Notes under the pieces: model-generated
Told to the model about the DNA's origin: nothing
Databases searched by the model: none
What the model saw: only the letters and a program-made list of their open reading frames with translations
Made by a program: the position numbers and the translations under genes
Part shown: positions 1 to 9,146 of the stretch, piece after piece
Position numbering within the stretch: the stretch's first letter is position 1
Layout: each line of letters begins with the position of its first letter
DNA from: Bacteroidota bacterium
Lineage (GTDB): Bacteria; Bacteroidota; Bacteroidia; Bacteroidales; JAAUTT01
Direction: 5' to 3'
Length of the DNA stretch: 63,457 bases
Assembly: GCA_021779665.1 (NCBI GenBank)
Contig: JAJYAG010000017.1
Location: 1-63,457, forward strand

Positions 1-1204
1 CTTTGCTCAAAGCCTTGATAGCATCATCAATCTGTTTATTTTCAACAAGAATTTCGGAATAAAACATCCAGGCATCTTCGTCGGCAGGATCAAGTTCGAT
101 AATGGCCTTGATGGTTTTGATTGCTTGCAGGATATCCTTTTGCTTGTAAAGGATGGTTGCCAGGGTATATAAATATTGGGTATTGTTTTTATCTATATGC
201 AAAGCTTTGTCGATGCATTTGATGGCACGGTCCAACTGGTTGTTATTGGTATAGGCATTAGCCAGGTTGAACCACGATTCTCCAGCCTCGGGTTTAATAT
301 CGATCGACTTATTGATATAGGTTATGGCCAGATCGTTCTGATTCAGCTTGATATAGCATTCGCCTATATAATTGTAAATTTCGTAGTTCTGAGGCTCGAG
401 CGTAAGAAAGTCCATATAAACTTTCAGGGAATCTTCGTACCGTTCTTCGTTAAAGAGCAGATTCCCCTTATTGTAGTAGGACGAAGAGAATGTTTCATTT
501 AACGCAATTGCATAGTCATATGCCTGCAACGCCTCTTCCGTTTTTCCCAAAAGGGTGTAAACAATTCCAAGGTTATACCATACGTTTTCCGAAAACGGAT
601 CTTCATCGAGATACCTGTTGTAATAAATGGCACTGTCGTTCAATAATCCGGCTCTTTCCGAAGAATAGGCAAGATCATAAAGAACACTGATATTTTCGGG
701 ATTGAGCTTATAGGCTTCTTTAAAATATTCCAGCGCAATCTCAAACTGACCGCGGTCTTCGAATGAAATACCAATATTGTAAAGCACTTCGTCTTTATTA
801 TCGGCACTGAGCCGGATGGCTTTATCAAAATTGTGACGGGCTTCCTGGGTTTTATCGAGCAAATTTAAAGCTGTTCCTTTCAGAATGTAGATTTCGTAAT
901 TGGAACCTTCCACTTTTTCGATGTATTCTAAAAGTGGAAGAGACTCTTCAATTTTACCGCTATATATCAGGTGATGAGCAAATTTAAGCTGTATCGATGT
1001 GGATTCGGGATAAATATTTAAGGCAAACTCGGCAGCTAAAGATGCTTGTGGGTAATTATTGAGATCGAAATAGTAGTTAATGATTTCTTCCAGTTCATGC
1101 GCGTCGAAGAAATATTGCACATTTTTTTTCTGCATTTCTTCGAAACGGCGTATCGATTCCAATAATTCATTTTCTTCGAATAACCAATCCTTTTCTTCGT
1201 TCAT
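1..1204 (-). CDS. TPR-repeat protein, 3' end outside the window
   Basis: The minus strand is open from an ATG at 1204 (MNEEKDWLFEENELLES) to the left edge, so the C-terminus is missing. I translated it by eye: it is made of repeated helix pairs of about 34 residues with the TPR signature spacing (for example 'VLYNIGISFEDRGQFEIALE' and 'VWYNLGIVYTLLGKTEEALQ'). There is no signal peptide, and the first 30 residues are acidic and helical, so a cytoplasmic scaffold is likely. TPR proteins of this layout are common in Bacteroidota near housekeeping genes; the partner cannot be deduced. It lies downstream of the toxin-antitoxin pair on the same strand, about 150 bp away. Confidence 0.85.
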   Translation of the reverse strand, partial: MNEEKDWLFEENELLESIRRFEEMQKKNVQYFFDAHELEEIINYYFDLNNYPQASLAAEFALNIYPESTSIQLKFAHHLIYSGKIEESLPLLEYIEKVEGSNYEIYILKGTALNLLDKTQEARHNFDKAIRLSADNKDEVLYNIGISFEDRGQFEIALEYFKEAYKLNPENISVLYDLAYSSERAGLLNDSAIYYNRYLDEDPFSENVWYNLGIVYTLLGKTEEALQAYDYAIALNETFSSSYYNKGNLLFNEERYEDSLKVYMDFLTLEPQNYEIYNYIGECYIKLNQNDLAITYINKSIDIKPEAGESWFNLANAYTNNNQLDRAIKCIDKALHIDKNNTQYLYTLATILYKQKDILQAIKTIKAIIELDPADEDAWMFYSEILVENKQIDDAIKALSK

Positions 1205-1352
1205 CTCCGGGCAGAAATTTATATCGTAAAAATACTAATTATTTAAAGCTGGCCAATTATTTTAAAATTGAATTACCAACATTTAGAGAAAGAAATTAAC
1301 TGTTATGATGAATGGGGTAAGGGAGATGATGAATGCAATTCTCAAGGGGAAA

Positions 1353-1652
1353 TCAGAGATTCATTTCTGTCGGATCCATCATATTTCCTCTGAAACTCAC
1401 AATTTCAACAAACTCTCCATTGAAACGGTAATATAATGATGTTTGTTTAGAAATGACACAACGCCGGATGTTTTTAAGTTTATCTGAAACAGGGAACAGG
1501 AACGGATTTATAGAAATTTGGCTTATAATCTCCTCAAAGTAAAGGTCTACTTTTAAAGCAACAGAGTGTCCAAATCTGGTTACTATATAATCAAGGATAT
1601 TTTCGTATTCAAAATAGGCTCGTGATGAATACCGGACAGGAAAAGAGGACAT
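1353..1652 (-). CDS. RelE/ParE-family toxin
   Basis: A 99-residue basic protein with the ParE/RelE fold pattern: an N-terminal strand (FPVRYSSRAYFEYENILDYI), two helices, then the C-terminal strands 'RRCVISKQTSLYYRFNGEFVEIVSFRGN', where the YYRF...VEIVSFRGN stretch is the family's usual end. It starts 1 bp after the stop of the upstream antitoxin-like gene, so the two are probably co-transcribed and translationally coupled. RelE members cleave mRNA on the ribosome and ParE members poison gyrase. The spacing and sequence look ParE-like, but the target cannot be told from sequence alone. Confidence 0.8.
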   Translation of the reverse strand: MSSFPVRYSSRAYFEYENILDYIVTRFGHSVALKVDLYFEEIISQISINPFLFPVSDKLKNIRRCVISKQTSLYYRFNGEFVEIVSFRGNMMDPTEMNL

Positions 1653-1653
1653 G

Positions 1654-1884
1654 TTAAAAATTAAATTTCTCTCTGATTTTGGACCTTACCTGATTATGGG
1701 TTAAAAAGATGTTGTTATCCAATTGTTTTATTCCTTCCTCTATTGCTTTTTTATCCTCTTCATTTAAGGAATCGTACCAATCAGTTTTTTCTTTCTGCAG
1801 ATTTTCCAGTTTATCCAATGTTTCTTCATCCTGAACTGCAGAAATCCAATTTATCAGATTAATTTTTCTGGCTTCTATATTCAT
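1654..1884 (-). CDS. Antitoxin of the ParE-type pair
   Basis: A 76-residue acidic helical protein immediately upstream of the toxin on the same strand. The middle segment 'KTDWYDSLNEEDKKAIEEGIKQLDN' followed by 'FLTHNQVRSKIREKF' is typical of short Bacteroidota antitoxins that end with a toxin-wrapping helix containing 'H..V...I...F'. No clear DNA-binding domain is visible, so any autoregulation would depend on the N-terminal 25 residues or on the complex. Order (antitoxin first) and 1-bp spacing support a type II module. I do not recognise the exact family. Confidence 0.7.
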   Translation of the reverse strand: MNIEARKINLINWISAVQDEETLDKLENLQKEKTDWYDSLNEEDKKAIEEGIKQLDNNIFLTHNQVRSKIREKFNF

Positions 1885-1894
1885 CTTTTTTCTA

Positions 1895-1902
1895 CAAAAT
1901 TA
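1895..1902 (-). promoter_or_regulatory. Possible -7 element for the toxin-antitoxin pair
   Basis: On the minus strand TAATTTTG matches the Bacteroidota -7 consensus TAnnTTTG and lies 10 bp before the antitoxin ATG, so the transcript would be nearly leaderless. No convincing -33 TTTG is seen at the right distance. Confidence 0.3.
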
Positions 1903-1948
1903 AAATCAAATTTCAACTGGACATGAAAAGAGCGCGTTTTTTATCCAA

Positions 1949-2821
1949 CTATTTTCCTCTTGCCGCTAGCAAAGTATTCTTCAGCAGGCTAACCCTGGTC
2001 ATGGGGCCTACTCCGCCGGGGACAGGAGTAATGTAGGAGCATTTGGGTGCCACTTCATCGAAACGGACATCGCCGGTTAATTTGAAGCCCGATTTGGTTT
2101 CGGAGCTTTTAACCCTTGTGGTACCTACGTCAATTACGACAGCGCCTTCTTTTACCATATCGGCGGTCACAAAGTTCGGACTTCCGATAGCGGCAATTAA
2201 AATGTCGGCTTTTAGCGTAAAATCCTTTATATTTTTGGTACGACTGTGGCAAACGGTAACGGTTGCATCGCCCTGAGGTCCTTTTTGTGATAAAAGAATA
2301 CTCATGGGTTTGCCAACGATGTTGCTTCGGCCTAATACAACACAATGCTTACCTGCGGTTTCAATTTTATATCTTTTCAGAAGTTCAACAATTCCAGCCG
2401 GAGTGGCCGATACAAAAGTAGGTAAGCCTATGGTCATTTTACCGACACTTGTAGGGTGAAAACCATCAACATCTTTATTAAAATCAATGGTTTCAATTAC
2501 TTTTTGTTCAGAAATGTGCTTGGGCAAAGGCAACTGAACAATGAGCCCGTCAATATCGGGATCGTTGTTTATGGCTATAACCTTGTCGATAAGCTCTTTC
2601 TCCGAAACCGAATCATCAAAACGGATTAAAGTAGATTTGAATCCTACCTGCTCACAATCTTTCACCTTATGTGCAACATAGGTTTCGCTTCCGCCGTCGT
2701 TTCCAACAAGTATGGCAGCAAGGTGCGGAATTTTCCCTCCTTTGGAGGCTATTTCTTTAACTTCTGCTGCAATTTCCTGCTTAATTTCTTCTGATATCTT
2801 TTTTCCGTCGATAAGGTTCAT
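1949..2821 (-). CDS. folD: FolD, methylenetetrahydrofolate dehydrogenase / methenyltetrahydrofolate cyclohydrolase
   Basis: A bifunctional cytosolic enzyme that interconverts 5,10-methylene-THF, methenyl-THF and 10-formyl-THF using NADP+. At 290 residues it has the usual length. The YxxxK active-site motif is at Tyr48-Lys52 (YVAHK), the dinucleotide-binding region contains '[11 protein letters not shown]', and the C-terminal substrate loop PVPGGVGPM is at about 266-274. It starts 9 bp after the ffh stop on the same strand, so ffh-folD are likely one transcript. Its product feeds purine and formyl-Met synthesis, which fits the housekeeping neighbours. Confidence 0.97.
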   Translation of the reverse strand: MNLIDGKKISEEIKQEIAAEVKEIASKGGKIPHLAAILVGNDGGSETYVAHKVKDCEQVGFKSTLIRFDDSVSEKELIDKVIAINNDPDIDGLIVQLPLPKHISEQKVIETIDFNKDVDGFHPTSVGKMTIGLPTFVSATPAGIVELLKRYKIETAGKHCVVLGRSNIVGKPMSILLSQKGPQGDATVTVCHSRTKNIKDFTLKADILIAAIGSPNFVTADMVKEGAVVIDVGTTRVKSSETKSGFKLTGDVRFDEVAPKCSYITPVPGGVGPMTRVSLLKNTLLAARGK

Positions 2822-2830
2822 GGTAAGGGT

Positions 2831-4159
2831 TTAGTTTGGTCGGAGATTACTCATCATTCGGCTCAGGTTTTTACCATTTGCCATCATCTTCATCAGTTTG
2901 CGTGTTTCGTCGAATTGTTTGAGCAGGCGGTTTATTTCCTGAATATCGGATCCGCTGCCCATGGCGATTCTTTTACGACGACTTCCGTTCATCAGGGAAG
3001 GATTTTCTCTTTCGGCAGGAGTCATCGAGTGAATGATGGCCTCGATGCTTTTGAATGCATTGTCGTCGATATCCAGATTACGAATGGCTTTACCAACGCC
3101 GGGAATCATGCTTGCAAGATCCTTGAGGTTACCCATCTTCTTGATTTGCTGAATTTGCTGCAGGAAGTCGTTGAAATTAAACTGGTCCTTGGCAATTTTC
3201 TTCTGTAATTTGCGGGCTTCTTCAGCATCGAATTGTTCCTGGGCACGTTCAACGAGCGAAACAATGTCGCCCATACCCAGAATACGGTCGGCCATACGAC
3301 TGGGGTGGAATACATCGAGTGCTTCCATCTTTTCGCCAGAGCTGATGAACTTGATAGGTTTGTCGACAACAGCACGGATCGAAAGGGCAGCACCACCGCG
3401 GGTATCACCGTCGAGCTTGGTGAGTACAACACCGTCGAAGTTCAGCACGTCGTTAAATTCTTTGGCAGTATTTACGGCATCCTGACCGGTCATGGAGTCG
3501 ACCACGAACAAAATTTCCTGTGGTTTGATAGCATTGCGGATAGCAGCTATTTCGTCCATCATTTCCTGATCTACAGCCAAACGACCTGCGGTATCGACGA
3601 TTACTGTATTGAACCCTCTGCTTTTGGCTTCGCGAATGGCTGCTTCGGCAATTTTAACAGGGTTCTTGTTTTCATCTTCCGAATAAACAGGAACATCCAC
3701 CTGTTTGGCTAATATTTTTAACTGCTCAATAGCTGCGGGACGGTAAACGTCGCCGGCAACCAGCATTACAGAGCGTCCTTTTTTAGTTTTAAGATAATTG
3801 GCAAGTTTGCCGGTGAAAGTTGTTTTACCCGAACCTTGCAAGCCTGCAATCAGGATTACCGTTGGAGAACCTTTGAGGTTAATGTCCTCGGAATTACCAC
3901 CCATGAGGGTGCTTAATTCTTCATGAACAATTTTAACCATCATTTCGCCCGGTTTTACTGCTGTTAAAACGTTTTGTCCTAAGGCTTTCTGTTTAACAGT
4001 ATCGGTAAAGTTCTTGGCAATTTTATAGTTGACGTCAGCATCCAAAAGCGCTTTGCGGACTTCTTTCAGTGTGTCGGCTATGTTTAACTCGGTAATCCGC
4101 GCCTGTCCCTTGAAGGTTTTAAACGCTCTCTCCAGCTTATCGGATAAATTTTCAAACAT
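2831..4159 (-). CDS. ffh: Ffh, signal recognition particle GTPase (SRP54)
   Basis: The protein subunit of SRP: it binds signal peptides and 4.5S RNA and delivers ribosomes to FtsY at the membrane. At 442 residues it has the normal length. The N domain is followed by the G domain with P-loop GLQGSGKTT (106-114), DTAGR (189-193) and TKLD (247-250). The C-terminal M domain carries the RNA-binding segment 'SRRKRIAMGSGSDIQEIN' and a methionine-rich end (RKLMKMMANGKNLSRMM). It lies between argS (54 bp upstream) and folD (9 bp downstream), all minus strand. No 4.5S RNA gene is visible in the window. Confidence 0.98.
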   Translation of the reverse strand: MFENLSDKLERAFKTFKGQARITELNIADTLKEVRKALLDADVNYKIAKNFTDTVKQKALGQNVLTAVKPGEMMVKIVHEELSTLMGGNSEDINLKGSPTVILIAGLQGSGKTTFTGKLANYLKTKKGRSVMLVAGDVYRPAAIEQLKILAKQVDVPVYSEDENKNPVKIAEAAIREAKSRGFNTVIVDTAGRLAVDQEMMDEIAAIRNAIKPQEILFVVDSMTGQDAVNTAKEFNDVLNFDGVVLTKLDGDTRGGAALSIRAVVDKPIKFISSGEKMEALDVFHPSRMADRILGMGDIVSLVERAQEQFDAEEARKLQKKIAKDQFNFNDFLQQIQQIKKMGNLKDLASMIPGVGKAIRNLDIDDNAFKSIEAIIHSMTPAERENPSLMNGSRRKRIAMGSGSDIQEINRLLKQFDETRKLMKMMANGKNLSRMMSNLRPN

Positions 4160-4213
4160 TTCTTTTCAATTTTTGAGTGTGCAAAAATATTCAAATGCCG
4201 CTTATTATCAAAA

Positions 4214-6010
4214 TTACATTCTCTCAGGAACGTCGATTCCTAATAAATTCATCGATTTTTTAATAACTTTTCCGGTATGCTCCGAGAGGTGCAAGCGAAG
4301 ATTCCTTACCTCGGAGTTTTCTTCCTTCAAAATAGGGCAATCGTGATAAAATTGGTTGAATTCTTTCGAAAGATCGTACACATAATTTGCGATTACAGCA
4401 GGACTAAGGTTTTTACCGGCATCGGCTACAACAGCAGGGAACTTGTAAAGCATGCGTATCAGACTTTTCTCTTTATCAACAGATACGGCAGTTGATTCCT
4501 GAACATCGGACATTTTTATGTTTTGATCGGCTGCTTTTCTGAAAATAGATTGAATACGTGCATACGAATATTGTACAAAAGGTCCGGTATTTCCGTTGAA
4601 GTCGATGGATTCTTTAGGATCGAACAACATATTCTTTTTCGGATCTACTTTCAGGATAAAATATTTGAGAGCAGCCAAACCAATCATCCGCACAATTTCT
4701 TCAGTTTGCTCAGGTGAATATTCATCCAGTTTTCCAAGTTCTTTGGACATTTCGCGGGCGGTATTCACCATTTCGTCTACCAGGTCGTCGGCATCGACTA
4801 CAGTACCTTCGCGCGATTTCATTTTGCCGCTGGGGAGTTCCACCATCCCGTACGACATATGTTTTAAGTTTTTAGCCCAACTGAACCCAAGTTTATCCAT
4901 TACAAGCGAAAGGACCTGGAAATGGTAATTCTGTTCGTTTCCAACAACATAAATTAACTCCTGCATGTTGTATTCCTCGAATCGCTGAGCCGCAGTACCC
5001 AAATCCTGGGTCATATAAACGGAAGTGCCATCGGAGCGGAGCAGAAGTTTTTCGTCCAAACCATCTTTTGTAAGATCGATCCACACCGAACTATCGGGCC
5101 GCTGATAGAGAACCCCTTTTTCAAGACCTTTCTGAACAAGGGCTTTACCCAGCAGGTAGGTTTCCGATTCATAATAAATCCGGTCGAAATCCACACCCAT
5201 CTTTTTGTAAGTCTCGCTAAAGCCTTCGTAAACCCAGCCATTCATCATTTTCCAGAGCGAAGTAACCGACTCGTCGTGTGCTTCCCACTTCTGAAGCATT
5301 TCCTGGGCTTCGATTATTAAAGGTGCTTTTTTCTCAGCTTCTTCCTGCGAAATGCCCTGCTCTAATAGTGCCTTTATTTGCTTTTTATATTCCAGATCGA
5401 ACTTTACGTAAAAATCACCAACCAAATGGTCGCCTTTTTTTCCAGCTTTTTCGGGAGTTATGCCTTCGCCCCATTTTTTCCAGGCCAGCATCGATTTGCA
5501 GATATGAATTCCACGGTCGTTTACCAGATTCACCTTTATTACTTCATGCCCGTTGGCCTGAAGGATTTTTGAAAGAGAGTATCCCAGCAAATTATTACGA
5601 ACATGTCCCAGGTGCAATGGTTTGTTTGTGTTTGGGGAAGAATATTCAATCATCACTTTACTTCCAGAGCTGTTGGGGTCCTGGAGTCCAAAAGTTTCAT
5701 TTGCTGAAAGGTTTCTGATAAATTTCAACCAGTTGGTTTGTTTTACCGATAAATTTAGGAATCCTTTTATAACGTTGAATTTTTCTACAACCTCACAGTT
5801 TTGTACAAGATAGTTTCCAATTTCGTTTGCAGTTAATTCGGGATTTTTCTTTGAAATTTTTACAAACGGAAAAACAACCAGTGTAAAGTCTCCCTCAAAT
5901 TCCGTGCGGGTTTCCTGCAGCTGAACCACTTCAGGACTAACATCGGAATTATACAAAATTTTAATAGCCTCAATAGTCGAATTTAGTACAATACTCTCAA
6001 AATCTGCCAT
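4214..6010 (-). CDS. argS: Arginyl-tRNA synthetase (class I)
   Basis: Charges tRNA-Arg with arginine in the cytosol. The class I HIGH motif appears as HLGH in 'SSPNTNKPLHLGHVRNN' (about residues 133-136), and the KMSKS equivalent is 'GKMKSREG'. The C-terminal anticodon-binding domain ends in the usual '...PERM'. I start it at the ATG at 6010 (MADFESIVLNSTIEAIK), because Bacteroidota ArgS proteins begin about here; an in-frame ATG at 6043 would add 11 residues without homology. An intrinsic terminator-like hairpin lies in its upstream region, at 6087-6117 (see that entry). Confidence 0.96.
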   Translation of the reverse strand: MADFESIVLNSTIEAIKILYNSDVSPEVVQLQETRTEFEGDFTLVVFPFVKISKKNPELTANEIGNYLVQNCEVVEKFNVIKGFLNLSVKQTNWLKFIRNLSANETFGLQDPNSSGSKVMIEYSSPNTNKPLHLGHVRNNLLGYSLSKILQANGHEVIKVNLVNDRGIHICKSMLAWKKWGEGITPEKAGKKGDHLVGDFYVKFDLEYKKQIKALLEQGISQEEAEKKAPLIIEAQEMLQKWEAHDESVTSLWKMMNGWVYEGFSETYKKMGVDFDRIYYESETYLLGKALVQKGLEKGVLYQRPDSSVWIDLTKDGLDEKLLLRSDGTSVYMTQDLGTAAQRFEEYNMQELIYVVGNEQNYHFQVLSLVMDKLGFSWAKNLKHMSYGMVELPSGKMKSREGTVVDADDLVDEMVNTAREMSKELGKLDEYSPEQTEEIVRMIGLAALKYFILKVDPKKNMLFDPKESIDFNGNTGPFVQYSYARIQSIFRKAADQNIKMSDVQESTAVSVDKEKSLIRMLYKFPAVVADAGKNLSPAVIANYVYDLSKEFNQFYHDCPILKEENSEVRNLRLHLSEHTGKVIKKSMNLLGIDVPERM

Positions 6011-6086
6011 ATCAATAAAATTGTTGATAAAAAAAGAGTTCAAATATAATAAAGGTGTGAGAAAAAATCTTAAGTTTGGGGGCTAC

Positions 6087-6117
6087 AAAAAAAGAAAGTG
6101 CCATCGCACGATGACAC
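6087..6117 (-). terminator. Intrinsic terminator or attenuator in the argS upstream region
   Basis: Read on the minus strand: stem GTGTCATC, loop GTGC, stem GATGGCAC (one G-U pair), followed directly by TTTCTTTTTTT. In that direction the only upstream DNA is the low-complexity tract, so the hairpin would end either a short leader RNA upstream of argS or a small RNA. Confidence 0.6.
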
Positions 6118-6120
6118 TCC

Positions 6121-6206
6121 TAACACAGAACTAACTAACTACAAACTAACTACTACTACTAACTAACTACTACAACTACTAACTAGAACTAACTAAAACT
6201 ACTACT
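6121..6206. repeat. Low-complexity CTAACTA / CTACTA tract
   Basis: About 85 bp composed almost only of A, C and T on the plus strand (two or three G in all), built from overlapping CTAACTAACTAC and CTACTACTA units. On the minus strand it reads TAGTTAGTTAGT. It does not encode a plausible leader peptide in any frame I tried, because TAA/TAG stops recur. Confidence 0.75.
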
Positions 6207-6418
6207 ATGAGACTACTTTATGTTTTTATATAATATCCTTTTCTAACTTTAAACCCTATTTCCAAGGTTATATTTTTTTTGTAAACAATTTTCGTGCCAA
6301 AAAATGAACTTCGCAAAAAATATTTTACTTTTTTTATTTAGTTCTTTTTTCAAATAATACGCCTGAAACTATTGCAAAGTTACAATTTGATAGTTTCTTT
6401 AAAATATTTTCACAATCT

Positions 6419-7306
6419 ATGCTGTCTGTCTGTATTCCCGTATACAATTTAAAAGTTGCCGATCTGGTTGAAAAACTCGATGTTTTATTGAAAAAAGCCG
6501 GTATTGAGTACGAGATATTGGTTGTAGACGATGCTTCCGATCAATACTTTAAAGATAAAAATGAGAAAGTAGCCGGGTTAATTGGAGTCAGGTTTATTTC
6601 TTTAGAAAGAAATATTGGTCGGTCGGCTATACGTAATTATTTAAGTAAAACAGCTCGATTTGAAAATTTACTTTTTCTGGATTGTGACTCTATTATAGAG
6701 GGTGACGATTTCATCCACCATTATCTCCCTTATTTTAATAAAGAAGTGGTTGTTTATGGAGGAACAAAATATCAACAAATTAAACCAGAAAGAAAATATC
6801 GGTTGCATTGGAATTATGGCCGTAGGCGGGAAATTAAACCTGTTGCAATTCGTAACCAATTTCCATTCCATTATTTTAAAACAAATAACTTTTTAATTCA
6901 CAGGTCGGTTCTCGCAAAATATCCCTTTAATGAACTTTTAAAAGGTTATGGTCACGAAGATACATTGATGGGAGTGCAACTATCTCAAAATAATATTCCT
7001 GTTTTTCATATTGATAATCCGGTTTTGCATGCCGGATTGGAAACCAATTCGCAGTTTATCGAAAAAACTGAAGAAAGTATTAAGAACCTTTTATTTATCA
7101 AGGAAAACTTTTCAGGACCAGATTTAACAAATCATTTTAAACTGTTAAAAATTTTTTATAAAGTTGAAAATTTGAGAATTGCAGGACCAATAAAATTCAG
7201 TTTTTGGCTACTCAGGCCTTTTTTGTTATTCCTGATTATAAGATTTTTTTGGATGAAGGTCTTCGATTTTTATAAACTGGGATATTTGTGTAAGGTCTAT
7301 AAATAG
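6419..7306 (+). CDS. Family 2 glycosyltransferase
   Basis: A GT-A fold transferase of 295 residues. It starts with the typical 'MLSVCIPVYNLKVADL'. The nucleotide-sugar binding 'VVDDASD' lies near residue 38 and the DxD-type metal site 'LFLDCDSII' near residue 86. The C-terminal part has a hydrophobic stretch (IKFSFWLLRPFLLFLIIRFFW) that may anchor it to the inner membrane. It most likely adds a sugar to a surface polysaccharide or lipid, but donor and acceptor cannot be read from sequence. The gene is alone on the plus strand and ends at a bidirectional terminator. Confidence 0.9.
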   Translation: MLSVCIPVYNLKVADLVEKLDVLLKKAGIEYEILVVDDASDQYFKDKNEKVAGLIGVRFISLERNIGRSAIRNYLSKTARFENLLFLDCDSIIEGDDFIHHYLPYFNKEVVVYGGTKYQQIKPERKYRLHWNYGRRREIKPVAIRNQFPFHYFKTNNFLIHRSVLAKYPFNELLKGYGHEDTLMGVQLSQNNIPVFHIDNPVLHAGLETNSQFIEKTEESIKNLLFIKENFSGPDLTNHFKLLKIFYKVENLRIAGPIKFSFWLLRPFLLFLIIRFFWMKVFDFYKLGYLCKVYK

Positions 7307-7318
7307 TGTGGTTCAAAT

Positions 7319-7350
7319 AAAAAAGCACCACTTTTGAGTGATGCTTTTTA
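7319..7350. terminator. Bidirectional intrinsic terminator
   Basis: AAAAAGCA-c-CACT, loop TTTG, AGTG-a-TGCTTTTT: a 12-bp stem with one mismatch, A-rich on one side and T-rich on the other. It can stop both the glycosyltransferase (plus) and the convergent CoA-transferase (minus). Confidence 0.85.
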
Positions 7351-7373
7351 TGTTGATTCTAAAATCTTAAATT

Positions 7374-8867
7374 CTACATGTGTTCACACCAGTTTGTTTG
7401 ACGCATATCTCCTGATTTTGCAAACTGAACATGCATTCCAAAGCAAGCAGAAAGTGATTGCGGCGTATGCACTTTTTCTTCGAGTTTAACGTAATCCCAA
7501 AGAAGTTGTTTGTACTCAGGATGAACGCAATTTTCGATGATGGTTTGAGCACGTTGAATAGGCGATTTACCGCGTAAATCGGCAATACCCTGCTCGGTAA
7601 TAACTACTTTAACAGAATGCTCGCTATGATCAACATGGCTCACCATAGGAACAATAGCACTGATTTTACCACCTTTTGCAACCGAAGGACAGGTGAAAAT
7701 AGAGAAGAAACTGTTACGGGTGAAGTCGCCCGATCCTCCCAGGCCATTCATCATGTGTTTTCCCAATACGTGAGTGCTATTGACATTACCGAAAATATCA
7801 ACTTCGAGAGCTGTATTTATGGTAATTAATCCCAAACGACGCACAACTTCAGGATTGTTGGATAATTCCTGAGGACGGAGAATAAATTTATCCCTGAAGA
7901 AATCGAAATTAGCATATACTTCTTCCAGAACTGAAGGACTGATAGTGAGAGAACAACCACTGGCAAAAGTAACATTACCTTCTTTCATAAGTTGAATTAC
8001 CGAATCCTGAATAACTTCAGTATACATTTTGAAAGGAGGAATATCGGGGTTAGCACCTAATGAACCAAGCACTGCATTGGCAATATTACCCACACCCGAC
8101 TGGATTGGTAAAAAGTCCTTAGGAATTACACCGCATTTGATCTGGCTGGCGAGGAAGTTAGCTACATTTTCGCCAATTTTTGCAGTTACTGCATCCACAG
8201 CTGCAAAGCCACCCACTTCGTCGGGACGGTTGGTTTCAACAACACCGATAATTTTGGAAGGATCAACCTTGATATACTCGGTACCGCAACGGTCGTCGAC
8301 ATTGAAAATAGGAATTGCCTGACGGTGAGGAGGGTCCATTGGTTCGTAAAGGTCGTGAACACCCCTGAGAGCTTTTGGATGTTTGTGATTAAGTTCAATG
8401 ATAATTCTATCAGCTAAACGGGCTACAGTTGGGGAAATACCAACACCTGTAGTAGGAACTATTTCACCTTGTTCGGTTACATCGCAAGCCTCAATGATTG
8501 CTATATCGATTTTACCAAGGAAACCATACCTGAGCTCCTGGGCAATTTGCGAAAGATGCATATCGAAATAATTCGTATCACCGGCATTTAATAAAGCTTT
8601 TAAATCGCTGTTCGACTGATAGGGAGTACGGAAAGCAATTGCATTTGCTCTGGCAAGAGCTCCATCAAGAGAGTCACCGGTTGATGCTCCGGTGAACATA
8701 CCTATTTTAAAAGGATTTCCTTTAGCATGCTCAGCTTTGGCTCTTTCTCCAATAGCTGTTGGTACTGATTTGGGCGACCCTGCAGGTGTAAAACCACTAA
8801 ACCCCACATTATCTCCATTGTTTACAAAAGAAGCCGCTTCTTCGGCTGTCATAAAACGTAGCGCCAT
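7374..8867 (-). CDS. Acetyl-CoA hydrolase/transferase family, probable succinyl-CoA:acetate CoA-transferase
   Basis: A 497-residue enzyme of the Cat1/AarC family that moves CoA between succinate and acetate; in fermenting Bacteroidota it couples acetate release to succinyl-CoA formation. The catalytic glutamate expected in 'YTEVIQDS' is Glu284, and the CoA-binding loop 'GLGGSGDF' is at 375-382. Full length with no disruption. It is monocistronic on the minus strand, with about 280 bp of upstream DNA before the next gene and a strong terminator downstream. The family also contains butyrate- and propionate-type transferases, so the exact acyl preference is inferred. Confidence 0.9.
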   Translation of the reverse strand: MALRFMTAEEAASFVNNGDNVGFSGFTPAGSPKSVPTAIGERAKAEHAKGNPFKIGMFTGASTGDSLDGALARANAIAFRTPYQSNSDLKALLNAGDTNYFDMHLSQIAQELRYGFLGKIDIAIIEACDVTEQGEIVPTTGVGISPTVARLADRIIIELNHKHPKALRGVHDLYEPMDPPHRQAIPIFNVDDRCGTEYIKVDPSKIIGVVETNRPDEVGGFAAVDAVTAKIGENVANFLASQIKCGVIPKDFLPIQSGVGNIANAVLGSLGANPDIPPFKMYTEVIQDSVIQLMKEGNVTFASGCSLTISPSVLEEVYANFDFFRDKFILRPQELSNNPEVVRRLGLITINTALEVDIFGNVNSTHVLGKHMMNGLGGSGDFTRNSFFSIFTCPSVAKGGKISAIVPMVSHVDHSEHSVKVVITEQGIADLRGKSPIQRAQTIIENCVHPEYKQLLWDYVKLEEKVHTPQSLSACFGMHVQFAKSGDMRQTNWCEHM

Positions 8868-9146
8868 TTTAATATATTTAAAAATGTTGACCTAAGTGAA
8901 TTAATTAAATTTTAATATCAATTTTAAAGAAAACGCAAAATTAATCTTTTCTCCCTAAAAAGAGGTCCTAACGAAAAGCTTTTGTTATAAAAAAAACAGT
9001 AAACGTTTAGTAGTTGGAAATTAACTAATTGACAGTTGTTGGTTGTGTTTCAATGAAGACCTCTACCAATATTCAAGTACCTTTTGTTTATACAAAAGTG
9101 GAGGCTGGTTTTTATCAAATTGTTGGTTAATGGCCTATGAATGGGA

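Larger units (their letters stand above)
6011..6418. other. Gene-free stretch between argS and a divergent glycosyltransferase
   Basis: About 400 bp with no credible protein gene. From left to right it holds the argS 5' region, a minus-strand terminator-like hairpin (6087-6117), a low-complexity CTAACTA/CTACTA tract (6121-6206), and an AT-rich stretch (6230-6418) that presumably contains the promoters for the two divergent genes. A plus-strand ATG at 6207 opens only nine codons. Confidence 0.6.

Noticed and set aside
6207-6233. Short plus-strand peptide (ATG at 6207, nine codons) as an attenuation leader
   Set aside because: The plus-strand gene downstream starts about 200 bp later and no terminator lies between, so no mechanism is apparent.
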